DNA from: Alistipes sp. CAG:268 | GTDB lineage: Bacteria; Bacteroidota; Bacteroidia; Bacteroidales; Rikenellaceae | DNA length: 18,441 nucleotides | Direction of reading: 5' to 3' | Assembly (NCBI GenBank): GCA_000434235.1 | Contig: FR892022.1 | Span: forward strand, 132 to 18,572 | In this document: piece after piece, positions 7,156 through 13,668 of the stretch | How the letters are laid out: the number at the start of each line of letters is the position of its first letter | Position numbering within the stretch: position 1 is the first letter of the stretch | Program-made: the position numbers and the translations under genes | Notes under the pieces: generated by a model | Told to the model about the DNA's origin: nothing | Seen by the model: the letters and a program-made list of their open reading frames with translations, nothing else | Databases searched by the model: none

Positions 7156-7875
7156 ATGTCGATACGTTCTCTTTTCGGCGGCCGTTCAAAGGCTGTATCC
7201 TATCCGTCCGACACGCTCACGGCGCGCGACGGTTCGACATTCACCATCACCTTTTTCAAACACGCATCGCTGTCGCTGTGCGTCGGCGGGAAGTACATCT
7301 ACGTCGATCCGGTCTCCGACAGCGCCCGGTATGACCAGCTCCCGAAAGCCGACCTGATCATCATCACCCACTCGCACTACGACCACCTGGACCGCGCAGC
7401 CGTCGAGGAGCTGCTCACGCCCCGCAGCGAGATCCTCTGCGACCGGACATCGGCCGAGGCTTTCGAGATGAACTGCTACACGATGCGCCCGGGGAGCGTG
7501 GCCACGCCGCTCGAGGGGGTGAAGGTCGAGGCTGTGGCAGCCTACAACACCTCGCAGGAGCACCGGCAGTTCCATCCTCGCGCACGCGAGGACTGCGGCT
7601 ACGTGCTCACCGTCGGCGGCACGCGGATCTATATCGCCGGCGATACGGAGCCCACGCCCGAACTGAAGGCGCTGCGCAACATCGACATCGCCTTCCTGCC
7701 GGTAAACCAGCCCTATACGATGACCGTCGATCAGGCCGTACAGGCCGTCAAGACACTCGCCCCGACGATCTTCTACCCCTACCACTACGGGCAGGTCGAG
7801 GAGAAGACCGACCTCGACCGCCTGGCCAGCGAGCTGGAAGGGGTAACCGAGGTCCGCATCCGACCGATGGAATAA
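7156..7875 (+). CDS. MBL-fold metallo-hydrolase (UlaG/YtkL-like)
   Basis: A 239-residue cytoplasmic protein of the metallo-beta-lactamase superfamily, of the short UlaG-like or UPF0173-like type (Lactamase_B_3). Metal-ligand motifs are present in order: THSHYDHLD (71-79; His72, His74, Asp76, His77), a QFHPR His140, AGDTEPTPEL (161-170; Asp163) and PYHYGQ (208-213; His210). Together these would bind two metal ions, usually Zn, Mn or Fe. Members hydrolyse phosphodiester, lactone or related bonds, and the substrate here is unknown. The start at 7156 gives a full N-terminal strand before KHASLSL. There is no signal peptide. The gene is monocistronic, divergent from the lipoprotein, and followed by a strong hairpin. 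Confidence 0.88.
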   Translation: MSIRSLFGGRSKAVSYPSDTLTARDGSTFTITFFKHASLSLCVGGKYIYVDPVSDSARYDQLPKADLIIITHSHYDHLDRAAVEELLTPRSEILCDRTSAEAFEMNCYTMRPGSVATPLEGVKVEAVAAYNTSQEHRQFHPRAREDCGYVLTVGGTRIYIAGDTEPTPELKALRNIDIAFLPVNQPYTMTVDQAVQAVKTLAPTIFYPYHYGQVEEKTDLDRLASELEGVTEVRIRPME

Positions 7876-7936
7876 CTCCGTATCCGTGCAACAAAGCAGC
7901 CTTGCACCGGCCGAAACGGCAGCGCGCCGAACAAAC

Positions 7937-7968
7937 GAGAGTCCCGGGCTTTACAGCCCGGGACTCTC
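7937..7968. terminator. Strong bidirectional terminator hairpin
   Basis: A perfect 14-bp stem (7937-7950 with 7955-7968) and a 4-nt loop TTAC lie between the convergent MBL hydrolase and rml operon. The minus-strand side is followed by a T-rich CGTTTGTT; the plus side has no U-tract. Confidence 0.8.
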
Positions 7969-8039
7969 CATATCCGGATCCGGAAGTCAGGTACATTCAC
8001 CAGCACCCGGCCACACACCACACCGAGGCAGGCAGCGTG

Positions 8040-9137
8040 TCATCGTGCTCCATACATCGTCTTGTAATAGTCGGCATAAGCCCCCGAGGTGACGCGGTCC
8101 ATCCACTCGCCGTTCTCAAGGTACCAGCGCACCGTGCGCTCGATCCCCTCCTCGAACTGCAGCGAGGGCTCCCAGCCCAGTTCGCGCTGCAGCTTCCGCG
8201 AGTCGATGGCGTAGCGCAGGTCGTGGCCCTTGCGGTCGGCGACGTAGGTGATCAGCCCGTCGGACGCCCCTTCCGGACGTCCCAACATGCGGTCCACCGT
8301 GCGGATCAACAGCCGCACGATATCGATATTCCGCCACTCGTTGAATCCGCCGATGTTGTAGGTCTCGCCCGCCCGTCCGCGGTGGAAGATCACGTCGATC
8401 GCCCGCGCATGGTCCTCGACGTAGAGCCAGTCGCGGACATTCTCGCCGCGGCCGTAAACGGGCAGCGGACGGCATTTCCGTATGTTGTTGATGAAGAGCG
8501 GAATCAGCTTCTCGGGAAACTGGTAGGGCCCGTAGTTGTTCGAGCAGTTGGTCACCAGCGTCGGCATGCCGTAGGTGTCGTGGTAGGCCCTCACGAAGTG
8601 GTCGGACGAAGCCTTCGAGGCCGAATAGGGACTGTGGGGGTCGTATCTCGTCCGTTCGGTGAAGAACTCCTCGCCGTAGGGGCCCCGTCCCTGCGGACCG
8701 CCCGCCGGATCGGTCAGCGCCAGCGCGCCGTAGACCTCGTCGGTCGAGATGTGGTAGAAGAGCCTCCCCTCCCACTTCCCGTCCCAGTACTCCCGGGCGG
8801 CCTCCAGCAGCGCCAACGTCCCCATGACGTTCGTGCGCGCGAAGGTGAACGGGTCGCGGATCGAACGGTCCACGTGCGACTCGGCAGCCAGGTGGATCAC
8901 CCCCGTTACGTCGTATGCGCGGAAGAGGCTACGCATCCGCTCGAAGTCGCAGACGTCGCCCCGCTCGAACCGGTAGTTCGGTTCGCACTCGATGTCCCGG
9001 AGGTTCTCCAGGTTGCCCGCATAGGTCAGCTTGTCGAGGTTCACAATCCGGTAATCGGGGTATTTTCTAACGAAGAGGCGCACCACATGGCTCCCGATGA
9101 AGCCCGCACCTCCCGTAATCAGAATGGTTCGTTTCAT
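8040..9137 (-). CDS. rmlB: dTDP-glucose 4,6-dehydratase
   Basis: A 365-residue extended short-chain dehydrogenase/reductase. It catalyses the second step of dTDP-L-rhamnose synthesis, converting dTDP-glucose to dTDP-4-keto-6-deoxyglucose with bound NAD+. Visible are the Rossmann motif GGAGFIGS (9-16), HLAAESHVDRSI (82-93), STDEVYG (131-137) containing the Thr-Asp-Glu catalytic set, YSASK (171-175; Tyr171, Lys175) and NNYGPYQFPEKLIP (200-213). Length is normal for the family. The start at 9137 begins directly at the NAD-binding strand MKRTILITGG and shares an ATGA with the rmlD stop. It is the last gene of the rmlACDB operon. Confidence 0.97.
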   Translation of the reverse strand: MKRTILITGGAGFIGSHVVRLFVRKYPDYRIVNLDKLTYAGNLENLRDIECEPNYRFERGDVCDFERMRSLFRAYDVTGVIHLAAESHVDRSIRDPFTFARTNVMGTLALLEAAREYWDGKWEGRLFYHISTDEVYGALALTDPAGGPQGRGPYGEEFFTERTRYDPHSPYSASKASSDHFVRAYHDTYGMPTLVTNCSNNYGPYQFPEKLIPLFINNIRKCRPLPVYGRGENVRDWLYVEDHARAIDVIFHRGRAGETYNIGGFNEWRNIDIVRLLIRTVDRMLGRPEGASDGLITYVADRKGHDLRYAIDSRKLQRELGWEPSLQFEEGIERTVRWYLENGEWMDRVTSGAYADYYKTMYGAR

Positions 9138-10015
9138 AGCAGTTCCGGTTCGGTTTGGCCGATCTGGCGCAAACAGTAGAGCATCGACTCGCGCCAGTGG
9201 GGAATCTCGATGCCGAACGTGTGTTTGAGTTTGCTGCGGTCGAGGACCGAATAGGCGGGCCGCACCGCCCGCGTCGGGTACTCCTCCGTGCGGCACGGCT
9301 CGATGCGGCAGCGCGTATGCCCGGCCGCTGCCGCGATCTCCACCGCAAAGTCGTACCACGAGCAGACCCCTTCGTCGGTAAAGTGGTAGATGCCCTCGTT
9401 GCCTTTATAGAGTCCGCTCTCGATGATCGAGAAGATCCCCAGCGCGAGGTCCCCGGCATAGGTCGGTGTCCCGACTTGGTCGCACACCACCCGCAGCGTC
9501 TCGCGCTCGGCCGTCAGGCGGAGCATCGTCTTGAGGAAGTTGCGGCCCCAGGCCGAGTAGAGCCAGGCCGTGCGGAAGATCAGGTATTTGCAGCCCGAGG
9601 CGATGACCGCCTCCTCCCCGGCGCGCTTCGTCCGCCCGTAGACGCTTTGCGGCGCGGGTGCCGCCTCCTCGGTATAGGGCACGCACGAACGGCCGTCGAA
9701 GACATAGTCCGTAGAGACGTGGATGAGCGTGGCACCCGTTTCAAGGGCCGCCTCGGCCAGGTAGGCCGCCGCCCGGTGGTTGATGAGGTCGGCCGCCGCG
9801 GCATCCTCCTCGGCGCGCTCCACGTCGGTGTAGGCCGCACAGTTCACGATGACCTGCGCCCCCGACCTGCCGACGGCGCGAAGCACCGCGTCACGGTCCG
9901 TGATGTCCAGTTCGGGCAGGTCAGTGGCCACGTAATGGTTGGGCGACACGGCGCTCAGGCGCTGCATCTCGCGCCCGAGTTGCCCGCCGGCCCCCGTAAT
10001 CAGAATGTCAAGCAT
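9134..10015 (-). CDS. rmlD: dTDP-4-dehydrorhamnose reductase
   Basis: A 293-residue SDR enzyme that performs the last step of dTDP-L-rhamnose synthesis, reducing the 4-keto group with NAD(P)H. The Rossmann motif is ITGAGGQLG (6-14). Also visible are VNCAAYTDVERAEED (57-71), STDYVFDG (101-108), YGRTK (126-130; Tyr126, Lys130) and FRTAWLYS (147-154). The start at 10015 gives the typical [15 protein letters not shown] opening; the longer upstream reading runs into rmlC. Its first codons overlap the rmlC end by 8 nt, and its stop overlaps the rmlB start by 4 nt (ATGA), which suggests translational coupling. Confidence 0.97.
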   Translation of the reverse strand: MLDILITGAGGQLGREMQRLSAVSPNHYVATDLPELDITDRDAVLRAVGRSGAQVIVNCAAYTDVERAEEDAAAADLINHRAAAYLAEAALETGATLIHVSTDYVFDGRSCVPYTEEAAPAPQSVYGRTKRAGEEAVIASGCKYLIFRTAWLYSAWGRNFLKTMLRLTAERETLRVVCDQVGTPTYAGDLALGIFSIIESGLYKGNEGIYHFTDEGVCSWYDFAVEIAAAAGHTRCRIEPCRTEEYPTRAVRPAYSVLDRSKLKHTFGIEIPHWRESMLYCLRQIGQTEPELL

Positions 10016-10580
10016 AGTAATCCGTATGGTAATCAAACAGCGTCCCGCACTGCGAAAGGAGCGGGTGGCTGCGGTCCTTGTCCGAAAGCACGACCCGGTC
10101 GGCCGGGAGGGGCCAGGGAATGGCCAGCGCGGGATCATCCCACGCCACGGCCCCCTCCGACTCGGGGGCGTAGAAAGCGTCGCACTTGTACTGGAACACC
10201 GCCTCGGGGCTCAGCACTGCAAAGCCGTGAGCGAAACCCCGCGGGATGAAGAGCTGCAGGCGGTTCTCCTCCGTGAGTTCGACGGCCACGTGACGGCCGA
10301 AGGTCGGGGAGCCGCGCCGGATATCGACGGCCACGTCCCACACCCGGCCGCGCACCACGCGCACGAGTTTCGACTGGGCATGGGGCGGCAGCTGGAAGTG
10401 CAGCCCGCGCACCACGCCGTAGCGCGACATCGACTCGTTGTCCTGCACGAACGTCGTGCGGCAGACCCTGGCCTGAAACTCCCGCTGGGAGAAACTCTCG
10501 AAAAAATAGCCCCGCGAGTCGCCGTGCAGCACCGGCTCGAGCAGCACAACTCCGGGGATCGCCGTTTCGACGACCTTCAT
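10008..10580 (-). CDS. rmlC: dTDP-4-dehydrorhamnose 3,5-epimerase
   Basis: A 190-residue cupin-fold epimerase that inverts C3 and C5 of dTDP-4-keto-6-deoxyglucose, the third step of the rhamnose pathway. Motifs are [17 protein letters not shown] (19-35), [23 protein letters not shown] (56-78) with the probable catalytic base His61, [10 protein letters not shown] (111-120) and VFQYKC (128-133) with the probable catalytic Tyr131. Length is typical. The start at 10580 is marked by the MKVVET opening and by an ATGA overlap with the rmlA stop. No part of the upstream in-frame extension resembles the family. Confidence 0.97.
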   Translation of the reverse strand: MKVVETAIPGVVLLEPVLHGDSRGYFFESFSQREFQARVCRTTFVQDNESMSRYGVVRGLHFQLPPHAQSKLVRVVRGRVWDVAVDIRRGSPTFGRHVAVELTEENRLQLFIPRGFAHGFAVLSPEAVFQYKCDAFYAPESEGAVAWDDPALAIPWPLPADRVVLSDKDRSHPLLSQCGTLFDYHTDYYA

Positions 10581-11470
10581 CGCATTCCGTTTTTGTGTTC
10601 GTCCAGCATCCTGAGCAGATACCGGCCGTACTGGTTCTTTGCCATCGGAAGGGCCACGGTCCGCAGCCGCTCGTCCGAAATCCAGCCGTTGCGGTAGGCG
10701 ATGCCCTCCAGGCAGACGATCTTCAGCCCCTGCCGCTTCTCGATGACCTCCACGAAGATCGAGGCCTCGGCCAGCGAGTCGTGCGTTCCCGTATCGAGCC
10801 ACGCAAACCCGCGCGGAAGGGGCTCCACATGCAGGCGCTCCGCCTCGAGAAAGGTCTGGTTTACACTGGTGATCTCCAGCTCGCCGCGCGCCGAGGGCTT
10901 CACGCCCCGGGCCACCGCGACCACCTCGTTGGGATAGAAGTAGAGTCCCACGACCGCATAGTTCGACTTCGGATGCGCGGGCTTCTCCTCGATCGACAGG
11001 CAATGCCCCGCGGCATCGAACTCCGCAACGCCGTAACGCTCGGGATCGTCCACCCAGTATCCGAAGACGGTGGCGCGCCCCTGCTCCTCCACGCGGAGCA
11101 CCGCCTCGCGGAGCATCGCCGAGAAGCCGGCGCCGTGGAAGATATTGTCGCCCAGGATCAGGCACACCGAGTCATTGCCGATGAACTCCTCGCCGATCAG
11201 GAAGGCCTGGGCCAGTCCGTCGGGCGAAGGCTGCTCGGCATAGCTCAGGCGGATGCCATAGTCCGATCCGTCGCCCAGCAGGCGGCGGAACCCCGGCAGG
11301 TCGGCCGGTGTCGAGATCACCAGTATATCCCGGATTCCGGCCAGCATCAGCACCGAGAGCGGATAGTAGATCATCGGTTTGTCGTAAATGGGGAGCAGCT
11401 GTTTGCTCACGCCCTTCGTGATCGGATAGAGCCGTGTGCCCGTGCCCCCGGCCAGGACGATTCCTTTCAT
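10577..11470 (-). CDS. rmlA: Glucose-1-phosphate thymidylyltransferase
   Basis: A 297-residue nucleotidyltransferase that joins dTTP and glucose-1-phosphate to form dTDP-glucose, the first committed step of dTDP-rhamnose synthesis. It is usually feedback-inhibited by dTDP-rhamnose. The nucleotide-binding motif [20 protein letters not shown] spans 8-27, the sugar/metal motif LGDNIFHG is at 106-113, and [13 protein letters not shown] follows near 160. The start at 11470 gives the canonical [14 protein letters not shown]; an ATG 14 codons upstream adds no conserved sequence. It is the first gene of the operon rmlA-rmlC-rmlD-rmlB. Confidence 0.97.
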   Translation of the reverse strand: MKGIVLAGGTGTRLYPITKGVSKQLLPIYDKPMIYYPLSVLMLAGIRDILVISTPADLPGFRRLLGDGSDYGIRLSYAEQPSPDGLAQAFLIGEEFIGNDSVCLILGDNIFHGAGFSAMLREAVLRVEEQGRATVFGYWVDDPERYGVAEFDAAGHCLSIEEKPAHPKSNYAVVGLYFYPNEVVAVARGVKPSARGELEITSVNQTFLEAERLHVEPLPRGFAWLDTGTHDSLAEASIFVEVIEKRQGLKIVCLEGIAYRNGWISDERLRTVALPMAKNQYGRYLLRMLDEHKNGMR

Positions 11471-11552
11471 GTGCACATTCGTTTTTCGGCGGATTCCGCC
11501 ATCGGACGACACCAGCGCATCCGCTGCGGGACGTGGCCGGGCGATCGCGACG

Positions 11553-11560
11553 TAAAGGTA
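11553..11560 (-). promoter_or_regulatory. Possible -7 element of the rml operon
   Basis: Minus-strand TACCTTTA (11553-11560) differs from TAnnTTTG only at the last base and lies 83 nt before rmlA. No -33 TTTG is visible at the expected distance. It is the best candidate in the rmlA upstream region, which otherwise shows nothing recognisable. Confidence 0.4.
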
Positions 11561-11611
11561 ACGATTATTTCGGAATTATCCGCCTCCGCCGGCCGGAAAC
11601 CGCCGTACACG

Positions 11612-11662
11612 AAAAACGGCACTCCCTGCCCGCGTGTGCCGGCGACACACGCGGGCAGGGAG
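11612..11662 (-). terminator. Intrinsic terminator of the DUF6249-like gene
   Basis: A perfect 17-bp stem (11622-11638 with 11646-11662) surrounds a 7-nt loop. In the minus-strand sense it is followed after TGCCG by a run of five T residues (11612-11616). It lies 41 nt past the stop codon. Confidence 0.85.
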
Positions 11663-11703
11663 CCGGAGAACGGGACGGTTCAGCAAAAGGGCCTCCCGCA
11701 GGG

Positions 11704-12117
11704 TTACTTGCGGCGCGCGAGCCTCATCTCCACGATGAAGGAGACGAGTAACCCCACCCCGCCGCACAGCAGCACCAAGCCGCCGCACAGCCCGCTGAAC
11801 AGGCTCCAGTCGTCCTGTGCGAACGAGGGTTTCATCAATATGCCGATCACCAGTCCCAGTCCCAGACCGGCCAGAAGACACCCCACGCGCAACCCGCCGG
11901 TCGAGACGCGGGGGCGGTACTCGGATACCTCACGGGGCTCCGAAGCCCCGTAGCGAAGCCCCATCGGCACCTGCTTGAGGTAGTCGATCAGCTGCGATGA
12001 CTCGAGCCGGTCGATGATGTTGAGCCGTTCGCGCCGACAGACGATCAGTTCGAAGAACTTGTAGACCCCGAAGGTGATGATCCCCACGACAAGCGGGATC
12101 GCAATGAAATCCATCAT
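11704..12117 (-). CDS. DUF6249-like small membrane protein divergent from the ECF sigma factor
   Basis: A 137-residue inner-membrane protein with three hydrophobic segments at about 4-26, 76-95 and 108-129. A cytoplasmic-looking charged stretch CRRERLNIIDRLESSQLIDYLKQ follows the first helix. It resembles the small membrane proteins of the DUF6249 type that accompany ECF sigma operons in Bacteroidetes; I make this family call from memory of the pattern with moderate confidence. Two consecutive Met codons (12117 and 12114) could start it; either leaves the first helix intact. The upstream region holds a probable ECF-type promoter that mirrors the one before the sigma gene. It has its own terminator and its function is unknown. 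Confidence 0.75.
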   Translation of the reverse strand: MMDFIAIPLVVGIITFGVYKFFELIVCRRERLNIIDRLESSQLIDYLKQVPMGLRYGASEPREVSEYRPRVSTGGLRVGCLLAGLGLGLVIGILMKPSFAQDDWSLFSGLCGGLVLLCGGVGLLVSFIVEMRLARRK

Positions 12118-12175
12118 GATTTTTCCGTGTTTTTTAAATTGGACATTCGTGAAATTTTCGATCTTTGCCCTTTTA

Positions 12176-12201
12176 GACGCACCGCGGTGGCAAAGGTTAC
12201 A
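12176..12201 (-). promoter_or_regulatory. Probable ECF-sigma promoter of the DUF6249-like gene
   Basis: On the minus strand TGTAAC (12196-12201), a 16-nt spacer and CGTC (12176-12179) form an ECF-type -35/-10 pair. The match to the opposite-facing copy extends to TGTAACCTTT and CGTCTAA. Transcription should start near 12169, about 52 nt before the start codon. The spacer contains the palindrome CACCGCGGTG (12180-12189). An overlapping AACCTTTG (12191-12198) is a one-mismatch housekeeping -7 element. Confidence 0.7.
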
Positions 12202-12226
12202 CTCCGGGAAATTTTTCTCCGCAGGC

Positions 12227-12252
12227 TGTAACCTTTTCCCTGCCCGGACGTC
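12227..12252 (+). promoter_or_regulatory. Probable autoregulated ECF-sigma promoter of the sigma factor gene
   Basis: TGTAAC (12227-12232), a 16-nt spacer and CGTC (12249-12252), continuing as CGTCTAA, resemble -35 AAC and -10 CGTC elements of ECF promoters. The copy on the other strand has identical core elements and spacing. A start about 7 nt after the -10 element lies only about 5 nt before the ATG. A separate one-mismatch housekeeping -7 element, GATCTTTG, is at 12160-12167. Confidence 0.7.
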
Positions 12253-12264
12253 TAACGAACAGCC

Positions 12265-12819
12265 ATGTTTCCCGAAGAAGAGGTAATCCGACGCATCGTC
12301 GAGGGCGAGACCGAACTCTTCGCCCTGCTGGCCGACCGTTACGGCCGGGCGGTCCACGCCCTGGTCTACCGGATCGTCGGCAATCCCGAAGATGCCGAAG
12401 AGGTGACGCAGGAGGTTCTGCTCAAGGCCTTTGCCAAGCTGGCCGACTTCCGCGGCAGGAGCTCCTTCGCCACGTGGCTGCACCGCATCGCCTGCAACAC
12501 GGCCGTCTCCTTCGCCCGGCGCCGGCATCCGCTGACGCACTTCGACGAGCGGCAGCTGGCCCTGCTTCCCGACGATGCCCCGGAGCGGCTCGAGGCATGG
12601 GCCGAGCGGCAGGAGTCGCTCGGGGCGCTCAACCGCGCCATCGCACGGCTCACGCCCGAGGAGCGGGCGCTCGTCACGCTCTTCTACTACGAGGATTGTA
12701 CGGTGGCCGAATGCGCCTCGATCACCGCGACGACCGAGGCCAACGTGAAGGTGCGCCTGCACCGCATCCGCAAGAAACTGTATCTGATGGTAAAAACAGA
12801 ACTCGATGAAAATGAATGA
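12265..12819 (+). CDS. ECF-type (sigma-70 family) RNA polymerase sigma factor
   Basis: A 184-residue ECF sigma factor with only regions 2 and 4, as expected for the group. Region 2 spans about 8-90, including NPEDAEEVTQEVLLKAF (40-56) and the region 2.3/2.4 segment RGRSSFATWLHRIACNTAVSFARRR (63-87). Region 4 spans about 116-176, with LTPEERALVTLFYYEDCTVAECASITATTEANVKVRLHRIRKKL as the -35-binding helix-turn-helix. It would direct RNA polymerase to stress or envelope-response promoters. The ATG at 12265 begins at the usual family opening and follows a probable autoregulatory ECF promoter. The next gene overlaps it by 14 nt and may encode its inhibitor. Confidence 0.93.
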   Translation: MFPEEEVIRRIVEGETELFALLADRYGRAVHALVYRIVGNPEDAEEVTQEVLLKAFAKLADFRGRSSFATWLHRIACNTAVSFARRRHPLTHFDERQLALLPDDAPERLEAWAERQESLGALNRAIARLTPEERALVTLFYYEDCTVAECASITATTEANVKVRLHRIRKKLYLMVKTELDENE

Positions 12820-13219
12820 TGATGCCATCCGCCGGGCGCTCCGGCAAGCGCCCCCGCCCCCGCTTCCGGAGGGATTCACCCTCCGGCTGATGGAGCGCGT
12901 CCGCCGCAAGGCCCGCCGGCGCGAACGGATCGAAACCGCCCTGCTGCTCGCCGGCGGGATTGCCCTCTTCGGGGCGCTGATCGCCGCAAGCCTCCGTCGG
13001 CTCGCCCCCGAATGGCACCCCGAGTGGCCCGGGCCCGGGAGCCTGCCCCGCATCGAACTGCCCGTCATTTCCCTCCCGGAGCTGCCGGCCGAAGGGCGTC
13101 CGCAGCTGCTCGGCATGGTCCTCATCGCCGCGCTCTTCCTCGCCCTGCACCTGCTCGGTCTGCTGATCCGCCGCCGAATCAATACCCGGACCGCCGCACG
13201 GAACGAAGACCGCACCTGA
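12806..13219 (+). CDS. Two-TM protein coupled to the ECF sigma gene, putative anti-sigma factor
   Basis: A 137-residue protein overlapping the sigma gene end by 14 nt. The N-terminal ~43 residues are charged and cytoplasmic-looking (MKMNDDAIRRALRQAPPPPLPEGFTLRLMERVRRKARRRERIE). Two hydrophobic helices follow at about 44-63 and 103-122, separated by a Pro-rich periplasmic loop; the tail is basic. Position and topology fit an anti-sigma factor that would hold the sigma factor at the membrane. The N-terminal part lacks the HxxxCxxC zinc anti-sigma motif and is short, so the role is inferred from context. A start at 12812 (third codon) is equally possible. Confidence 0.7.
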   Translation: MKMNDDAIRRALRQAPPPPLPEGFTLRLMERVRRKARRRERIETALLLAGGIALFGALIAASLRRLAPEWHPEWPGPGSLPRIELPVISLPELPAEGRPQLLGMVLIAALFLALHLLGLLIRRRINTRTAARNEDRT

Positions 13220-13235
13220 GCCGGCCGCAGGACAG

Positions 13236-13269
13236 CGGCGGGAGGCTCCCCACAGGGAACCTCCCGCCG
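13236..13269. terminator. Bidirectional terminator hairpin between sigma operon and metal operon
   Basis: CGGCGGGAGG (13236-13245) pairs with CCTCCCGCCG (13260-13269), with an inner TCCC/GGGA stem and a CACA loop. It lies in the 75-bp gap between convergent genes and has no U-tract on either side. Confidence 0.72.
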
Positions 13270-13294
13270 CCGGATACAAACCCCGCACGCGGAG

Positions 13295-13636
13295 TCACCT
13301 CCGCGCCTGCGGCGCAGGAGCCTCCTGCGCCTTGGGCTCGGCCTTCACCTTGAGCGAGGCCAGCCCTTCGACGATCGTCCGCTCGTCGTTTTTCGAGGCA
13401 TCGTAGACGACCGTGACCTCCTTCGTCTGAAGGTCCACCTGCACGTCCTTGATGCCGCGGCCGAGCGTCGGCACGTTGTTCAGGATCTTGTCCACGCAGT
13501 GCGCGCAATCGACATCGGTCACGAAGACCGTCGTCACGATCGCCTTCTCCTTCTTCTCCTTTTTCACGGCTCCGGAAACCTCCGAAAGCCCGGCGCACAC
13601 AAGCAGCGCCGCACACAGAATCATGATTCTTTTCAT
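13295..13636 (-). CDS. Exported heavy-metal-associated (HMA) domain protein
   Basis: A 113-residue protein with a signal peptide (MKRIMILCAALLVCAGLSEVSGA) and a single HMA/CopZ-like ferredoxin fold (about residues 33-98). The metal-binding loop is DVDCAHCVDKI, with the CxxC pair Cys44 and Cys47. The second half (IKDVQVDLQTKEVTVVYDASKNDERTIVEGLASL) follows the usual HMA beta-alpha-beta order. The C-terminus is a Pro/Ala/Lys tail. Such domains bind Cu+, Zn2+ or similar ions; being exported, this one would act in the periplasm as a carrier for the TonB receptor encoded 32 nt upstream. It is the last gene of the operon and is followed by a convergent terminator hairpin. Confidence 0.88.
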   Translation of the reverse strand: MKRIMILCAALLVCAGLSEVSGAVKKEKKEKAIVTTVFVTDVDCAHCVDKILNNVPTLGRGIKDVQVDLQTKEVTVVYDASKNDERTIVEGLASLKVKAEPKAQEAPAPQARR

Positions 13637-13668
13637 CGTTCTTTACGGTTTTTATCGGTTTGACACGG

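Noticed and set aside
7902..9179. 425-codon plus-strand frame opposite rmlB
   Set aside because: Antisense shadow that also runs through a terminator hairpin; rmlB is certain.
9138..9359. 74-residue N-terminal extension of rmlB
   Set aside because: It is an out-of-frame reading of rmlD; the conserved protein begins at MKRTILITGG.
12118..13215. Long upstream extension of the DUF6249-like frame through the sigma gene
   Set aside because: It is antisense to the ECF sigma and putative anti-sigma genes; the membrane protein clearly starts at MMDFIAIP.
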